Assembly: GCA_921293015.1 (NCBI GenBank)
Contig: OV121098.1
Coordinates: 13,925,016 to 13,989,015, forward strand
Reading direction: 5' to 3'
Origin: Phorcus lineatus
Taxonomy: Eukaryota; Mollusca; Gastropoda; Trochida; Trochidae
DNA length: 64,000 nt
The translations under genes were made by a program, and so were the position numbers. Positions 13,035-27,500 of this stretch are shown here, piece after piece. Positions within the stretch are counted from its first letter, which is position 1, and every line of letters starts with the position of its first letter. The notes beneath the pieces were generated by a model, which had not been told where the DNA came from, did no database searches, and saw only the letters and a list, made by a program, of their open reading frames with translations.

Positions 13035-14624
13035 GCTAAGGTTAGCCGTATTGAAATGATAAAGGACGACACTAAGGTAAACTTAGCATTCAGCAGGGCT
13101 CCAGATAATTATTAAGACTCAGGGGTATTTCACTCCTCAATAGAAAAATAGAAAATAGAAATTAAGGAGTAAAATTACCACATGAAAAAAAACTAGGAGT
13201 AATTCAAGATTTATCGTTTTCAGATCCTCAATCCAAGTTTTCGATGTTAGTCGTTGATTTTATTTTCAGATCTCTTTTATTTAAACGTTTGTTTATAACA
13301 CGTTATTTTTAACCCTAACTTTTTCATCGACTCATCAGCTTTAACCTAAAATTGTTGGCTCCAGAAAATACAGTTATTCGCTTCTAAGATGAATGATATA
13401 GATTATCGATTATTTCGTAATCTGAGCCACACCCAAAAATAGCATACATTGTATATCTAAGCTTTAATAATGACTATATCAAAACAAAAAATGCCTCCCT
13501 AACTTGGCTTTTTATCAACTCTTCGTTAATGTTGACATTGCATTTACATCAACAACGATACATTCATATCAATATTATGTACGGCATTGATTTATGTTCA
13601 TGTAGGCTATCTTAAAAGTTTATATCATTTCAGCATGCAATGGTGGACCATTTGGAAAATCTTGATCACTCATTTAGTTAGCTATATATGATTGTCAAGA
13701 CGTTTACCCTCTTTTTGTTCAAAGGGTTGGCCTTTTCTTATCAACTACTTTGTTCTGCCTTTTGTTCTGTTTCACTTTCACGTTTTCCGTATTTTAAGAA
13801 CAATTTTCCAAGTGATGATTGTTCTTTTAAGAAAAATAGTAGTAATCGTAGGGAAAACACTTGAAATACCTAAATGACCAGCATGGCAGATAGTATTTAA
13901 AATACCAAAATACTTATTGAAATTAACATGTAAGCTTAATTTTAGAGAAATATATCCTTTTAAATTTCAGATGCTTTATCTTTTTCTATTTTCAACAATT
14001 GTGTCACTGGATTGAACGGAAAATTACCCCGGTTTTCACAAATCGATAACGAGGCTAGTCATCGGAAACGCCCATGCAACTCATGCGCACGTGAATGAGT
14101 AACGGGGATTCCCCAGGCAATTGTTGGTATCGATTGTTTCGGCATGTCCGCATCTGTTTTGCCTTTGTCCTTAAAACGTTTTAGGAATATCTTGTTGAAA
14201 CTTAAATAAGTGTTAAGATTTCAACTATACGATACTTCGAACGGACTTTGAAGCGTCTATGATCTTATAAATGATGATCGTATTCTTAACCCGATTTTTG
14301 TACCAAAAAGATTAATTTGATATCTTGGAGTTGAGCTTATGTGTTATAGTTGTTCAACTGCCAATTATATTCTTATATATTGTAGGCAAAATTTAACCAA
14401 AAAGCCTAGTTTTATCAAGACTTCTAAAAATGCGTTTTCTTTCCTCCTCTAGAATTCTGACAAACGGAACCTTTAGATGGCTAACATTTTAATGAAACCT
14501 TTCTTTAAATAAAGCCCGTTTTAGTGTATTGTGCAATTATTTTTTAGAGCATAATGAATTTGTGCATTTGCTATAAAAATAAAAATACACATGATACATA
14601 ATCACATTCACATTTTCTAACAAG

Positions 14625-14628
<4 letters not shown>

Positions 14629-14697
<69 letters not shown>

Positions 14698-14698
14698 T
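14629..14698 (+). repeat. (CT)n microsatellite
   Basis: An almost uninterrupted CT run of about 65 bases. Confidence 0.95.
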
Positions 14699-16025
14699 CC
14701 CTCTATATCGTCTTATCTTTACTTTTAATATCATATTCCAGTAATAAGTACTTTTTTAATTTTCTTATGTATGCCTTGGACTCACTGTGAGAAAACTTCA
14801 CTATCAAAAAACACTATGTCAATCTAACCTTTTCTCACATTAACAAAACAATAGCACAGATTATAAAGCTTTTCAAATCTCAAATTCACCATATGTGGCT
14901 AAGTAGTCATTCTATCGCTAACAGAAAGCGAGCTAATGGCTCTCCCTGTCTTACACTGCTCTATTGTTGAAACCGTGTTGGGTTGCTCTTTAAAGATTTA
15001 AAACCTCTGCATTAAACACAAGTGGTCTGTGTTCCATATGGCGGGTGTTGGGTAAGATAAGGACCTTGAGTCAGTCGTTCGTGAAAACGGCTCGTGACTG
15101 AGCATTAGAAACGATGGGAGTTGAAATCTAACCCCACGCTTGCCGATTTCTGCCATTAGCGTCTTTGTCCTTTCTTGACTTCGCAAAACGCAAAATAGTA
15201 CTTAGGAAGCAGAAAAGAGGCGAAAATTAGAAGACACGAAATAGTAAATCCGCGACATAGCGAAGAAGCGAAATAATTAAGGCGCTAGGTGAAAAAAACA
15301 AACTCACGATCCGACTTGAAATCGTTACACCGCATCGCACCTTAGATATTTCGTTTCGCATCGAGTTTGAGCAATTTCTCATAGTGCGTTGCCTATTTGA
15401 TGTTGCTTATTCCATATTTTGCGCCTCATTTAAAAAAAATTGGGTGAACACCATTTTGGACTACGTAATTTGTTGAATCGGATCTTTTATTCGCTAATCT
15501 ATCTTTGAATTAAATGTTTCTTGTCGACCTAGAGAGAAAAGATTAAAGATAAGAACAAGACAGGCGTCATTTGCGTGACATGAGTACAATGAAATTTGGA
15601 ATTTGGTCATTTCAACGAGTCACCAAAACTACTACGGCAAAGATTAGTATTATTCTAGGTATATTCAAATATCACGTCTTAAGCAAATCAAATTGATCAG
15701 ATCTTTATTCGCGATGACACCATTCTTCAATCAGACATCGCAAGATGCGCATGTAGGTGAACAAACTTTCGGGATGCAGCCTTATATAGCGTCTGGATGA
15801 TGGTCTGAGGGTTCCCCTGTCTATTCTTATCTAGGTCACTAAGCGCGTGCATGTCTGGTTCCTTGAAGAGATTAAACTAGCAGGCATTTTTTTAGCATGG
15901 ATACGAAAAGAACGCCGGTCTCCCTCTTTCACCCTGCTTCACCCCTCTTCACTAGCCAGCCCATCGAGTGCTGACTGCTTACAAGAATCTTTCACTTCGT
16001 AAGAAGATCAGTTTCGGTACCAAGC

Positions 16026-16225
16026 AAAGAAACGTCAATTAATAAATTGGACGGTGGTATATATACATTCCCTGTTAGAATAATTAAGAAACCTCGATTT
16101 ATAATTTGAATAGTGGTACGCTGGCCATTTCATAATCATCCCATTATTAGAATAATTAAGAAACCTCGATATATAAGTTGGACAGTGGTACGGTGGCAAT
16201 TTTATAAACATTTCGTTATTTGAAT
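16026..16225 (+). repeat. Tandem repeat, about 3 copies of roughly 70 bp
   Basis: GAATAATTAAGAAACCTCGA followed by ATAA-TTG-A-AGTGGTACG recurs at 16079 and 16149, with an earlier diverged copy near 16030. Confidence 0.65.
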
Positions 16226-16344
16226 AACAATACAGCTAAAGACTGCATCGACGAAATATCGCATCGTTAAATTGCAAAGACATGCTACGTGTATATAACA
16301 ATATGCCGAAACGAGATGTTCGCCAACCTCCCGTTCCCTATCCT

Positions 16345-16429
16345 CATCCTGTCTTAGGGTAAGACGTATAGCTGACGCTCCACTCTTCTTATAGGGCGTC
16401 AGCTATACGTCTTACCCTGAGAGAGGATG
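16345..16429. repeat. Tight hairpin, 34-bp stem
   Basis: Arms 16345-16378 and 16396-16429 pair with two mismatches (core GGTAAGACGTATAGCTGACG) around a 17-base loop. Size and shape resemble a pre-miRNA or a small fold-back element. No other copy seen here. Confidence 0.7.
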
Positions 16430-16493
16430 CCCTATCCTATTCTCTTCGATACCCTTTCTCTATGACCCCTCGCCAATGTCACCCACAGTGCCA

Positions 16494-16516
16494 CCCCCCC
16501 CCCCCCCCCCCCCCCC
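16494..16516 (+). repeat. Poly-C run, 23 bases
   Basis: Pure C tract just after the hairpin at 16.4 kb. Confidence 0.95.
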
Positions 16517-19500
16517 ACGTTATTGTTCTCGGCCCCTGCTGTTTCAAACGCGTCGAGGTTTCCTTAAGTGGAATAAATAAATGTCAATTTTGATTTTATT
16601 TGTTTGTTCGCTTTGACGTTTGGCACGATATGTGCTAAGTGCCGAAATGTAGACTTGCGTTTGATATTTTCAAATTAAATCTACATGTGATGGGGTCTGC
16701 CAACTCTAGTTGTTCAATTTTATTCCATATTACACATTTAAAAATAAATATTGTATAAACTTTATCATTTTTGTACTATGTATAGGTCTAAATGGCAGCA
16801 ATAGTTTGGCATGATTTGTTTTATGGAATCATCACTCAAATACTTTTAGATGTACTTAATTATTTATTACTAATATCTATTTCCTTTTTATCTTTGTTTT
16901 TGTTTTGTTTTTACGTTTAAAAGGATGCCTAAGTATTCAAAGTTCATGAACTGATAAAAGATATTTACCAAACTTATGACATGAACATGAGAAATTTTTT
17001 ATTTATAAGAGTTAATGAGTAAACATTGTTTCCTTTTATCATTATATATATAATCTTGTTTCATATATTTTCATGAAAATTAATCAGCTCCTCTCGATAT
17101 TTCAATAAGAAATGACCTACATTCTTATATTTTTTTGACTACATTATGATATCTATCCTGCGCGTATATAAACGTAGATCTATGGAAAAATGAATTATTC
17201 ATTTCTCACAAATGGCAGTCATTTTTGTCTGAATTACTTCCAGTAAACTATGTCGTCTTGAATCACATCGTAATAAGTTAACTTGGAGGAATGCAAAACT
17301 GAGATTTTGAATATGAAAATCCTCATTAAATATTCATTACGCACATTCCACCATACATTTAGCTCAATATTTTTAACTCAGGAATTACTGCTGGTATTTC
17401 CTGTCTCATGACGAATTGATTTAGGAGAGAATATTTCAAATCTATGGCTTTTCTTCCATGGATTGAATTTCAAACTCGGCTTATCTTTACCACCTGAACT
17501 TCATTTGAGACTTTACCAATGAAAATTGCACGATTTTCACGAGAATGTTGAAGCACAACATCGCCTTGCTCGAGCAACACGTGCATTTTTCATGCTGAAA
17601 TTGACAGGTGTTCGCATGATTGGCAGATGCTTGCTTATCTCAAGTCAAATTGCTGAGATTGATGACCCGAAAATCTTTGAAAGTAATACACATGTCTCTT
17701 CTTATTTTAAATTTGAGGTCCATTTGAATATGAAAATGGATTAATAAAGGTTTTATTGGTACTTCAACTTTTCCTAAATTTGTATTAGCTTATTCACATG
17801 TAGGTAATATGGTCAACATGTAGGTTGTATGGTATACAACAACCCATCCCACACAACCAAACCCCCTCCCCCCTCCCCAGCAAGTATGAAAGTTTCTATT
17901 ATGAAACTGCAGGAGCAAAGATTAATAAAGGGTTTCATTTTATTGGAAAAATATTTCATGGCCTAGATTCTGTTTTTTGATTCTGGACAACCGACTTACG
18001 GAATGACATGGCATGCCGGGACTGATGGAATGTCAAAACAATGTAAGGAATATGCATCTTCTCGAGTTTCACGTGCCTGTCAGTTTCACTAGCGGGAAAT
18101 TGATAGCCATGGGCTTAAATTTTATCTCCGCGCAAGTGCTGAAATGTGTGCTTTTGTTATCAATGGTTAAGGAGTCGTTCGTTACAATAAGATAATTATT
18201 TTGAGACTGACAACTACGTTAAATGTCGTTTATAAACATGAAGAGAATCTAATTTAATCACCGGAATATAGTTTTGGAAAAGGTTAAAGCTAAAGCTAAA
18301 GGTTAATGTAAAGGTAATTTTGGTATTTACACGTTTCATGAAAATTTGGTATTTCCTCAATATATATTAATTCATGCAAAATGTGCTATTTTTTATAAAC
18401 ATCTCACTTCTTGATTAAATTATCTGTAGGCAAAGGCATAGAAGGCATTTTATCATGTGAATACATCATACAGCCATTTGAGTTCATGCACCTTTTAAAC
18501 ATTTCAGTCAGCATTTGCGTAGCTTAACCCAACTTGACTCGTCAGTGTAGGAACTCCTTTTAAGGATTTTGATATAAATTCTTGCATAGGTAATATTAGT
18601 TTACCCTTTCGGAAGATCTCTTAATTACAAAGACTTGATACAGTGCATTTTAAAACAGTAGTGTAAAATTGTTGTCTTGTAAGAGTGTTCTATTTTAGGA
18701 CTATTTCTAATATGTTATGGATGTCACAGGATTAAATGAAATGTGCAAATGAAAAATGGGGAATACATCATATATACACTCTGTTATTTGTGAGTTAAGG
18801 AACCATAACCCTTTTCATTTGAAATCCTCAATAAATAATTCGTAAAATGTTAATCTTCTAATGTGTTTTTCGACAAAGTTCAATAAGTTAATTCACATAG
18901 CGCTATGTAAATTCCCGCGAACGACAGTAATTCTAATTACATTTCAAGAACAGTGAAATTGGCCAAGTGATCTGAATAGATAAACTATCCTGAACAATTT
19001 GATAATAGTATTTTGAAACAAATGTCAAAATTTTTTTAACAATGATTCAAACATATTTTATTTCTTATAACATGCACCTTTTGAAAGACCAGTAAACAGT
19101 ACTACATGTACACACTAAAACTATTATGACATGAGTTACATTTAACAAGGAATTCCTTTGATTTAGTTCATGTTTATTTACAGACATATGTTCCGATGTT
19201 CTTGTATTTATATTTTATTTGGTTTTGGGTTTTCTATCAGTTTCAATTAATCAATGTTTTTGTACAAACGTTTTCCAGTCTTATTGTATCTAAATATCGT
19301 TCCTTGTATGCAGGAAAACTTTTCCACCCAGACAATATCGTTTATGGTTTAAACATATTTTTTTCAAAAGAATCTGGTTCGGTAAACAAGCAAAACTTTT
19401 CTTATGTGAATACCTCACCAGTGCATGACATGATAAACATAATACACAAGGACCAAGATATCGTTTATCTGTTTCATCTGTTTCATATCAGATCATTTTT

Positions 19501-21261
19501 TTTACCTCGAAAATACTTTTATTACCCAGACAGTGAATCATAAGTGATGACATATTTTCAATATGAGCATATGTGCACATTTATCACTTTTACCCTAGCA
19601 ACGATTGTTTAATTAATGAGAAATTATTACCCTCAGGAATGTATCATTTGACGTTTACGAAAGTCGTGCTAATTTGTGTGTAATCGTCGCTCCCCCTCGA
19701 ATGATACAAAAATTCACATTCGTTACGTAAAAGTCATATGACACAGTTTCTCGGTAATAATATCTATATATAATTTTCAAATTACGTACATTTATACCCC
19801 ATAACATATATTTTCAATCTAACATACTAAAAAACAGCAATTACAGTCCACAATCCATTTACAGGTGTTTGTTTTGTAAAGTACAAGATAGTCATCACAT
19901 TGTTCGTTGCACAACATCAAAACAAACAAGCATTGTTTAAATTCTATACTGCATGGCTGTAATGTTTACAGAGCATGGGGATACATTGCGTATCACTCTT
20001 TACACAGTTCTAATGTTTGTTCACAGATAACCGTAATGACTGGATGACCATATATGTCACAGAACCGATATAGGTATAGATAGCACAGTGTACATTACAG
20101 TTTAACACGGTTATAATATACTCGGGCTAAGCTGTCATATTGGCAGCTCTTGGTTGTAAATTCCAAGGTCGTGAAATACGTAGATCTTCCCTCGACAAGG
20201 TCGGTCAGCCGGATCCCTGAGCAAAACGTTAAGGGAGACTTCTTCAGTCTAGAAAATATAGGCAAATCTACTTACCCCTGTTCTGTATATTGAAGTATTG
20301 ATCAGGACTTATTATAATTCATAATAGATAAAAAAAATTAAATAAATACAGTCGCAAACCTTTATTTTACGGAGTATGATATCAAGTATATCATCAAACC
20401 TATGTGAGTTTATAATAAAATTATGCATGGGCAGATTTAAGTATCAATTTGTTGACGAATTTATTTTTGTTGGAAACTCCATTTAAGACAGAGTTGATAT
20501 TGTAGCCATGTATATGAAAATATGTCCGAAAACTCCGGGTGATCATGTGGCCACTCTTATGAAGACGTGATTCACTATCTGTTAATTTGTCGGAAATATC
20601 AAAATTTAAGAATCAATATGTATTTTTATATTCATTGATTTGACATAATGACAATTTTATACGGCAACGGCAATCTGACTATCCTGGAAAACAGCAATAT
20701 TCTTGAATCATTACACCATTTTATCAACACGAGTAATAGATTTTCTTGACATTCTCCAATTATCTATTAACTATTTTCACTTTACTTTGTTTCGTGCGGA
20801 GGCTGCAGCAGACTTCAATACTAGGCATATACCAGGCAATATTTCAAATCCATTACGTAACTACATGTTAACATTACACATTGTTTCTTTGCTTTTGAAG
20901 TTTCACATTTTCAGGTGTTTGTTTCCAGCTTTATGTATTATGTAAGAGAGCGGCGTTCAAATAAGCTATTATAGCTTGTTCGCCAATCTTTGTTTCATTT
21001 TTGGAAATAAAAATATGTTTAAACCATATAAAAATACATTTCATTTCTTAAAATTGAAAAATTTGGACAAATGAAAAAATAGTGCAGTGGGTCTTTATAG
21101 GGGTGACCACAAGAGCAGGATGGACTTAATGATATGTGCCGTTCAAAAATGTTTGCATTCAGGTCACTGCATCCAAATCTTAGCTGTTTAAAGGCACTGT
21201 CGCACTCATTCTAATTGGAATAAAGAGAGCTCACGAAGAGGAAAACAACTGATGTAATAAA

Positions 21262-21335
21262 GAATTTATGGATTTTCAACTTTTCTGTTGCATCTCTTTG
21301 CAATAAAGAAGTTGTAAATCCATAAATTTTAATTT
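21262..21335. mobile_element. Small fold-back MITE
   Basis: Arms AATTTATGGATTTTCAACTT and AAGTTGTAAATCCATAAATT surround a short AT-rich loop. Ends resemble those of the 39.4-kb element. Confidence 0.55.
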
Positions 21336-23221
21336 CCTCGTCATACCAACTTCTAAAAAGAAGGAAAACAATTCAAAACAATGCCCATTCATAAATAATC
21401 AAATAAGTTGTAAAACAAAGATTCAAGATTTTGTGCGAATCCATTATCCTAACATGTTGACTTTATATGTGATGTAATGTTTTACCGTCTTAAGAAAATT
21501 TATTTTATGTTACCTTTTATTAAATAAAGCAAATTGAACAAAGAATAACATTAAAAAACATGTTACGGTGCATTTCTTAAAAAGTATAAAACCCTTCTTT
21601 TTAAGATGATATGGGATGAATAATCTACCTGTAAACTTACTTAGGCATTTGTACCTATCTTTGTCGTGTTTTGTATTTTGTTTAAAATTTAAGATCTTCT
21701 TTCATCCTGTAAACGTTATCGTTTGGATGATAGTTCAAACAGTCGTGTGTCTGTAATAAATCAGATGATCGTAGATTTAACTTTGAGCGACACTTAAGTA
21801 TTTGACAAATATAATTTTTTCCGTATTTTGAAGGCATTTCCACGACAGATTACAAGGTTTTGATCTATTAGACCTTTTTATGCTGAAATCAGTTGAATAA
21901 CCCCCTTCGAGTTAATTCAACGAAACCTTTTTGTATTACATATCTATGTATTAAATAGAATAGAATATTTGTAATTTTCATCGTCAAGAAGTCTTAATGC
22001 TTCAAGGGAATCTAGAAGATGGCGTGACGATACAAATCATTTACTTATAATAATGATAATGATAAATGATTATAATGATAAAAATTAATTTATTATACAG
22101 AAAATTTTTACTTTTTAGTGTAAGTGACTATGAGGAAACCCAATCATTTATCATGCTACCACGTTTTATGATTTTACAACTTTATTGGAGGTAATCTGAA
22201 CCGTTGTTGTTTAGTTAATTTACAACGTTTTATTGCAGGTCATAATTGTGACATATATATATATAAGTTGTAAATTGATAGAACAAAGCAAGCCGATAAA
22301 GTTTGTAGCAAATTATAATCTGGGACTTAAATATAATATTAATATTTAAAGATAATAGATTTTAGTGGATCAGGACTATTTTTAGAAAACTCACAATGGG
22401 CAAAACTCAGAAAACTTGAGCAACCCAGCCCAGCCCAAATTAAGAGCTGACATTCGATATTTTAGAGATTTTTGTCATCAATCTTGTTGAACAAACGCGA
22501 TGAGATCGAGCGTCAGAGACTATATAGATATGAGATATTGTACGCTGCAGTGCCATAAATTGATACTGAGTATTTTGATAAAATTTAGTTCTGCTTTGTT
22601 CCTTGTCAAAATATCATATGGGTTGATTGAAGTTAAACATCTCACTCGACTTGCAAATTCACCTTTTTAAGGCCAAACGTATGGCAATTACATACTTGTT
22701 TTCAATGATAATAGTAACTGTCTTATACAATTCTTGAGCTGAAGCCAACCATTTCTAGTTATAAGACTTATTTGACAATAAAAAAATATAAAAAATTCCT
22801 TTTGTTAACCGCAGACATTCTTACAAAATTGAAAGCATTCGAAGGTGCACTGTCCTGTTTTTCAAACTAAAAAACGATTTTAACACTTCATATTGTCCCC
22901 GATATGAACCGATTAGCATTAAGACGGTATTTTCCGACAACAATTTACATTTCTTGATGCATGGCTACGATTGATAAAGTTTGACAGTCAAGCTATAATA
23001 CAATCACAGCTTGTGAAAGGATGTTATAAAAATGTTGACGTAGTAATATGTTAACGTCACTTGCCTCTTAATACTTTTTATCTCCTGATAAAAATGTTAC
23101 ATTGTTTGATATATATATTATTTCTGAAGAGTCGCATTTGATATAACGAACTTTTAACTTTCAAGCCATTCTATTCCCCATCCTCTCGTGACTTTTTGTC
23201 TCTCTAAGCAAGTGAAATGAG

Positions 23222-23330
23222 ATGATTTGGTGAGGTGAGGTGAGATGGGATTTACCGCCGCTTTCAAGATTATTTCACTTATATCCCGGCTGCTAGTATT
23301 ATGGCAGGGAGAAATTGTGAACATGCACGA
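23222..23330 (-). mobile_element. SINE 3' half
   Basis: The reverse complement has CCCTGCCATAATACTAGCA, a GATATAAGTGAAATAATC segment, TTGAAAGCGGCGGTAAA and a run of TCACC words (tail at 23226-23245). The head and central core are lost. Confidence 0.65.
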
Positions 23331-24216
23331 CGATATATTCCACAACACCTGCTAATAATCCGACATTAAATGCAACGTCATTGACGAAATATGACGTCAT
23401 AGAGTATTGGAAATGACGTCATATCGCAATTAAATAGCGATATTAAAAATATCAACCCGATTACAATACCCTCGTTTGAAATAAAATTTTAGAACTAAAA
23501 TAACCAAAAAAATAAATTCTATGACAAACATCTCAAACGAAACAACCTTTAACGTTTTCAATATTGTTCCTATTTCAGACATTTCACCCTAATCCAAAGG
23601 TGAGACGCCCGTTGATGACATACTTTTGATCGCATGTAGCGTCGCATAAAATAAACATTTACAAACGACGCTGGTTAGAGATAACATCTAGCACTTGATT
23701 TAATTACGCATCTTTGTCGTCACGACATGAACATGTAAGTATATCGTATGTAATGTAAACGTGCTTTTTAGGGGGTGGGTTGCTATCAGATATATCGGCT
23801 ATACCACACGCTGATGCGGCGTAAATCGAATACTGTTTAGTTGTTTATCACCTGCAAACACGCACTTGCCCTAGGACCGGAGATATATATACAGCGAAAC
23901 ATGGCAATACTGATAACGTATATAACGAGGAAGCTTGAATCAAGTCATTGTATTATTTATTGCATGAATTCCTTCATTTGGAAGGTTGATTCTTTCTTGG
24001 CTTGTTAAATTAATCTAGATTACACATCCTGGAAAGGTTTTTGTACATTAGACGTTTATAGGTTAACGATTGCCAATGAAAAAAGAATTATTTTTCTTAA
24101 CTTGAAATTTCACATGTAATCAGTACAAATTCTTGCTGTGTAAAAGGATTGGAAAAGTTATTTATATGGCATATGAAAATCTTTTGGGTTTACGATGTTG
24201 ACATAAGTTAAATCCG

Positions 24217-24285
24217 ATGATGATGATGGTGATGATGGTGATTATGATGATGATGATGATGACGATGATGACGATGGTTGTTCTA

Positions 24286-24316
<31 letters not shown>

Positions 24317-24339
24317 CGACGATTGTTGTTCTAATGGTC

Positions 24340-24385
<46 letters not shown>

Positions 24386-24537
24386 CGATTGTTGTTCTAA
24401 TGGTCATGATGATGATGACGATGGTTGTTCTAATGATGATGATGATGGTGATGATGATGATGATGACGACGACGATGGTTGTTCTAATGATGATGATGAT
24501 GGTGATGATGATGATGACGACGACGATGGTTGTTCTA

Positions 24538-24582
<45 letters not shown>
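24217..24582 (+). repeat. (GAT)n array with GATGGTTGTTCTAATG insertions
   Basis: Trinucleotide repeat broken at intervals by GACGATGGTTGTTCTAATG-type units, giving a higher-order pattern of roughly 50-60 bp. Frames open on both strands (Met/Val/Ile runs) are artefacts of the repeat. Confidence 0.95.
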
Positions 24583-24583
<1 letters not shown>

Positions 24584-27500
24584 TTCATTTTATCTTGAAA
24601 AAACTAACAAACCACTATTCACAATTCAAACAAAATCGCGATTTCATGTAATTGCTAATCATTCGATTTGGAATAAACCGTATCTTGGCTGAAGAAAGTT
24701 TTTTCAAATATCATTTTTCATAAGTACCCATTTTAGTACTTATCATACAATGTTCATTATTCATTCATTACTATACTTTACCTACTTTACATACATCATT
24801 ATTTATATGCTATCATGTCCTTACGGTTCGCTCACGGGGATTGCGTATATTGATATCGTATTGCTTTCAGTGATTTGTTTAAAAGGTTTTAAAACATGAA
24901 TCATCTTGTATAGTTGAATAAAATTAAAAATAGACATTATACTAAGATAAGTAAAACGAAGGTTTTCGGGCAATCGTTATAGAATATATTTGTCTTTCCT
25001 GGCCTTAGGAAATCGAAATGAAATTTCGGAAGCGAAGAATTTGACATTTCTTCCACGTTCAAAAACGTTTAAGGACAAATGTTTTCTTAAATTATAATTT
25101 GTGAATTATGTGTTTCCTTATACTAATAACAATTCGTAAATTAATTGTTATAGAGATGCAATGCATAATATATGAATCCACATCCATTATTCTTTAAGAC
25201 TTAAGTTCTTAGGAGGGAAAAGAAAAATGATTTTAAGTTTGTGATCCCTTGGTATTAATTTGGGGCACTATGACCATCAATTCCAAAACCTATCGTTCCA
25301 TTCTACCCCGGAGTCTGTGCATCATATATTGCCTTAATTAGTTCCAACGACCTCTTCCTAATGGCCCAATATTCCATATTTTTTATAATGATATATTCAT
25401 CGCACATCATGCCTACATGTATTTTCATCTTTCCTTGTAGGGTCTCTGGTGTGTGAATTTATGCAGTATTTTCGGTGTTGAACCTGATGCTGATTAACCT
25501 AACGCTATCTCCCAATGTGCAATCGCTTATATCTCATGCATAAACATGCAATATACACTAATATTGACCGCCTGTCACCTGTCATACTTGATTGACAGCT
25601 GTGCGTTTCTTATGTGTCAAGTCTTATCTATCGATGTTCATATCAGCACGGATAAGGCATGCGTATATACCAATAGTTGTACATATCACACGGGTAGTTG
25701 CTCATATCGCAGGCGTATTTACCCAATATATCAACGTGTATGTTTACACAGGATGTAAACTGGAGTATTTGATGTTTGCTGTGCTATATATAAATTGTAA
25801 ACATCCAGTCAAGAGTTCATGTATAAACAGATAAAATTCGAATATAGAGTCGGAGAAAAGTTTTACATGTGGTCATGTAAAACGTAAATAGTTGCCTTTA
25901 TAAGATTTCCGGAATTGTCATTCAATAATTGATTTCAGCTAATAAATGATGATATTATTGCCTTATGGCGATTATATCATAACGTTATCTTAAATGTAGA
26001 TATCGATCGATTTCACATACATATCTACTGTGGAAGCGACTTTTGGATGATAAATTTGATCTACCTAAGCCCACATTCAAGAATCATTTCAAAATGAGTT
26101 CAGAGTAATTCTTAAGACAGCTTTTGTTATTCGACATACGCTAGAATGTGTCATATCCATTAAGTTGGTAATGGTACCAACAGCAAAACACCATTATCTT
26201 ACATGTGTCTTTTTTGTAGCTAACATGGCCGCCTGAAATGCTTTTATGTCCAGCTGTTATGTATAGCAAGATGTATGTATTACTCTATGAAGTTCACAGT
26301 AAAACCTTCTTTTGAAATTTTTTACGTGTTCAAGCCTTCCTCATTAGATTTTCGCGTTTGTATGTATACAAAATGTATTTTCTTCAGAGGGTAAACATTT
26401 AATTACTCAACCCGATTTTCCGTATTTGTAGAATGGGGCATTACGCAACAAGCCAAAACTGCATGTGGCATTTTATGTGTGAGCACCTTTTAATTTTCAG
26501 TCTTTTTAGAAATTTCATTCTTTTAGCTTAACCGAACTTGTACGTTCGTAGAAGTTATTCTTGTTTTGATTGCAAATAAAGTCTTGTAGTTCTTAAAGAG
26601 CCACTCCGTGAGTTGTTGGAGTCATATATGCCAAACTTAATCAGTGGTGTCATTTGATCGCGAAGTATCAACACTTACCAAAAAGACACATTTTAAAGTG
26701 ACAATATGGAGGTAGAACGTGGCAATTATGATCGCAAACCGGACAGTAGCGCGTCAAACAGTCAAACGTAATTTTGGAGATTTATCTAAAACAGCCAGGA
26801 GGGCAGTTAGGAGTTGATGGTGTTTGCTAGGTTATATAACTAGTATCCATGTTTATTGACGTATCTACACCTCTGTGCATTTATAAGGCTGTTTTTAGAT
26901 TTTCGTGGAAAACCAGAATTTGTCACATATATGTCTATTGTACATGAAAAGTTAAGATGTTTTGGTTTTATATCACCACATATTACATTTAGGTTTGTAT
27001 CAAAGGTAAATAATATGTTAGAAAATCACGGAGTTGCTCTTTAACTTTCATTTTTCTGTTCATTGAATGTTTTTATTTCACCAGACGTTTAGTTATGTGT
27101 ACAGTTTTCCCCCATATGCTTGATAACGGTATAAGGACCTATACCGAAACGTCGCCATTGTGTAACAAAGAAGTTGTACATCAATATATCATTGTCTTCC
27201 GTAACCTAGGTATTGTTAGAATATGAATGCGTTGTAGCTCTATCCTGCTTGATTGCGTTAATGAGTGATTGAAACCATCCTGTAAACTCGCGATGATGTT
27301 ATTATTGATGGGTAACCGAGTTTTAAATAGCGAAAATAGTTCGTCTTTTGAATTAATAAGCATGTTAATCAGATTTGGATACTAAGTTTATCTGATAGCT
27401 TTATTGTACCTATAAAACCCTTCATTTTATGATGAAATAGATTTCCGATGTTTATTTATGCCGTGTAACATACGATTTTTTCCTCGTTCTATTTATTTCC

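Larger units (their letters stand above)
10770..16025 (+). other. Intergenic, no gene seen
   Basis: Apart from the fold-back at 11.6 kb, the MITE arm at 12.9 kb and the CT run at 14.6 kb, I see only AT-rich unique-looking sequence. Confidence 0.45.
16517..24216 (+). other. Intergenic, no gene seen
   Basis: AT-rich. It contains the small fold-back at 21.3 kb and a SINE half at 23.2 kb. A 115-codon frame at 19196-19543 is Phe/Tyr/Ile-rich, as expected of random AT-rich DNA. Nothing else recognisable. Confidence 0.45.

Noticed and set aside
24162..24651. Open frames of 140-144 codons on both strands (Ile/Thr and Met/Val runs).
   Set aside because: They are the translation of a (GAT)n array; composition is purely repeat-driven.
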